Shown one piece after another: positions 62,743-64,000 of a stretch of DNA of 64,000 nt. Numbering within the stretch: the first letter of the stretch is position 1; each line of letters begins with the position of its first letter. This DNA comes from Gemmatimonadota bacterium (GTDB taxonomy: Bacteria; Gemmatimonadota; Gemmatimonadetes; Longimicrobiales; Gaopeijiaceae), in assembly GCA_022823225.1 (NCBI GenBank), contig JAJDXM010000035.1:1-64000 (forward strand). Reading direction: 5' to 3'. Position numbers and translations under genes: made by a program. The notes beneath the pieces are model-generated. The model saw only the letters and a list, made by a program, of their open reading frames with translations, had not been told where the DNA came from and did not search any database.

Positions 62743-63251
62743 ACGACAGCCCCGCACCCCCGAACCGGGACACGCTCACCCACCTCGACGCAGAGGGCGG
62801 TGCCGCGATGGTGGATGTCGCCGGAAAGCCGGACACCTCCCGCCGCGCGGTCGCACGGGGCCTCCTGCGCTGCTCGCCGAAGGCGTTCCGGCTGCTCACG
62901 GAAGGCGGCAATCCCAAGGGCGACGTTCAGCAGGTTGCCCGGGTCGCGGGAATCATGGGTGGCAAGCGCGCCGGAGAGCTGATCCCGCTCTGCCACATCC
63001 TCCCGGCCGCCAGCGTCAGCGTGGAGATCGAGCCGGACCCGTCGCTTCCCGGCCTGCGGGCAACCGCGACGGCCGGAATCAGCGGGCGGACGGGCGTCGA
63101 GATGGAAGCGCTCACCGCGGTTGCGATCGCGCTGCTGACCGCCTACGACATGCTCAAGGCGGTCGACCGGAGCATGACGATCGATTCGGTCGAACTGATC
63201 GAGAAGGCGGGGGGGCGGAGCGGCGAGTGGAAGCGGGAGGCCGCGGGCTGA
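62739..63251 (+). CDS. moaC: Cyclic pyranopterin monophosphate synthase
   Basis: This is a 170-residue MoaC, second step of molybdenum cofactor synthesis. The N-terminus has [18 protein letters not shown]. The active-site region is [13 protein letters not shown] (catalytic His), and the closing [12 protein letters not shown] with its Lys and Asp. The length is normal. ATG 62739 overlaps the holB stop (ATGA). Confidence 0.93.
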   Translation: MNDSPAPPNRDTLTHLDAEGGAAMVDVAGKPDTSRRAVARGLLRCSPKAFRLLTEGGNPKGDVQQVARVAGIMGGKRAGELIPLCHILPAASVSVEIEPDPSLPGLRATATAGISGRTGVEMEALTAVAIALLTAYDMLKAVDRSMTIDSVELIEKAGGRSGEWKREAAG

Positions 63252-63261
63252 ACGGCCCGCG
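63242..63261. terminator. Possible hairpin between convergent moaC and the transglycosylase
   Basis: CGCGGGC (63242-63248) pairs with GCCCGCG (63255-63261) around a 6-base loop that holds the moaC stop. There is no T-tract. It may end moaC and/or the opposite gene. Confidence 0.35.
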
Positions 63262-63270
63262 ACCGGCACC

Positions 63271-64000
63271 CTACCGGCCCCGCGGAATCACGAGCACGGT
63301 GCCGATCTGCATGCGCCGGGGATCGATCCCCGGGTTGGCGGCTCGCAGGGCATCCAGTTGAACCCGATGCAGCCTGGCAATGTGCCATAGCGTCTCGCCG
63401 CTCACAACCTTATGCTCCCGCAACGTAACCCGTTCAGCGAGTGGTATTCTGGCGAGACGGGCCTCAAATGCGTCGGCCTTCCCCACCGGAACACGCAATT
63501 GGGTGGTCCTGCCCGCCAGTGTCATGCCAATGCGCAGGTGGGGATTGAGGGTCCTGATCTCCTCCTCCGTGGCGTCCGCGGCGGTGGCCAGCACATCCAT
63601 CGATGCCGCTCCGGGCACCGCCACGACCTCGTAGCGCTCCGGGGGCTCACTGGGCAGGCGGGCGATCCCGAAGGCCTCCGGATCGCTGGACACGCGAACC
63701 GCCGCCAGGAACTTCGGTATGAAGTCCTGCGTTTCCCGGGGCAGCCGGTCCCGAATGCGCAGGAACATGGCGTCGTCCCGCGGCAGGCCGCCGCCGTAAC
63801 GCTGGATCGCCCGCTCCACGCGTCCGGGTCCGCCATTGTAGGCTGCCAGCGCAAGGAACCATGACTCGAACTGGTCGTGGAGAGCGGCCAGGTAGTCGAG
63901 CGCGTAGGGCGTGGCCGCGTAGGGATCGAACCGCTGGTCGACGAGCGAATTGACCTGGAGCCCGAGCCAGCTGGCGGTTTCAGGCATGAACTGCCACATG
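63271..64000 (-). CDS. LysM-containing lytic transglycosylase (MltD-like), N-terminus cut by window edge
   Basis: This is the C-terminal 243 residues of a murein lytic transglycosylase. The frame is open to the right edge. An SLT domain end is visible (MWQFMPETASWLGL, FDPYAATPYALDYLAAL, LALAAYNGGPGRVERAI). The catalytic Glu normally lies just before this and is outside the window. A weak LysM (YEVVAVPGAASMDVLATA) and a clear C-terminal LysM (HKVVSGETLWHIARLHRVQL; MQIGTVLVIP) bind peptidoglycan. This is the MltD domain order. Confidence 0.85.
   Translation of the reverse strand, partial: MWQFMPETASWLGLQVNSLVDQRFDPYAATPYALDYLAALHDQFESWFLALAAYNGGPGRVERAIQRYGGGLPRDDAMFLRIRDRLPRETQDFIPKFLAAVRVSSDPEAFGIARLPSEPPERYEVVAVPGAASMDVLATAADATEEEIRTLNPHLRIGMTLAGRTTQLRVPVGKADAFEARLARIPLAERVTLREHKVVSGETLWHIARLHRVQLDALRAANPGIDPRRMQIGTVLVIPRGR

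Overview
This window looks like a high-GC, diderm, respiring chromosome carrying part of a mobile element at its left end. The organism is most likely in or near Gemmatimonadota. That rests on the combination of SusC/SusD and other TonB-dependent receptors, many Ala-Gln-type signal peptides and lipoproteins, a menaquinone/ubiquinone methyltransferase, a cysteine-type CcmE cytochrome c maturation operon, paired M16 peptidases, and frequent GTG/TTG starts with ATGA/GTGA overlaps. It is an inference from gene content, not a marker-gene placement.

Region 1 (1 to about 5,800) is accessory DNA. It begins inside a phage-type large terminase C-terminus. After that come a small coiled-coil protein, a three-gene exported cassette (a lipoprotein, a secreted HEAWH zincin-like protein and a secreted protein), a helix-turn-helix-like gene whose best-placed start is out of frame, and a small minus-strand gene. 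Between them lie three gene-poor stretches full of repeats: a long inverted repeat (1349-1514), an 82-bp dispersed repeat (1198-1279 and 3704-3785), G-rich direct repeats (4842-5325) and small tandem duplications. No integrase, portal or capsid gene is visible. The element ends inside a chromosomal DUF547 gene, of which only the C-terminal half remains (5771-6130).

Region 2 (5.8-20.6 kb): a fused TIGR04283/TIGR04282-like transferase follows the broken DUF547 gene. Then comes a long minus-strand series, read from right to left: glmM-glmS-dtd-maf-glpK-ccmE-ccmF-CcmI/zinc-ribbon-ccmA-ccmB-ccmC-ccmD and a beta-barrel protein. It covers amino-sugar supply, housecleaning, glycerol use and cytochrome c maturation. 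CcmE has Cys in place of the heme-binding His, which is the hallmark of variant System I.

Region 3 (20.7-34 kb), mainly plus strand: a Cys/Met-metabolism PLP enzyme, an M48 peptidase, purD, a YbjQ-family protein, mutM and an active/inactive M16 peptidase pair, with menG/ubiE on the minus strand. An envelope-stress-like operon follows: ECF sigma factor, a zinc-less anti-sigma-like membrane protein, a bactofilin-like/membrane fusion, an exported beta protein and a small membrane protein.

Region 4 (34-43 kb): an Mrp/ApbC ATPase that has lost its CPxC motif beside an Nfu-type scaffold; P5C dehydrogenase; and a tightly overlapped trio of a STAS-HATPase fusion, a DUF4325-like STAS protein and a second PLP enzyme. 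A ROK kinase and lepA follow.

Region 5 (43-64 kb): a large TonB-dependent receptor, DUF58 and BatA-like proteins, mfd, a PPIase lipoprotein, a lipoprotein that is only a TonB plug domain, a convergent SusD/SusC pair, then surA-pdxA-holB-moaC. The right edge cuts a LysM lytic transglycosylase. No rRNA, tRNA or CRISPR array was recognised.
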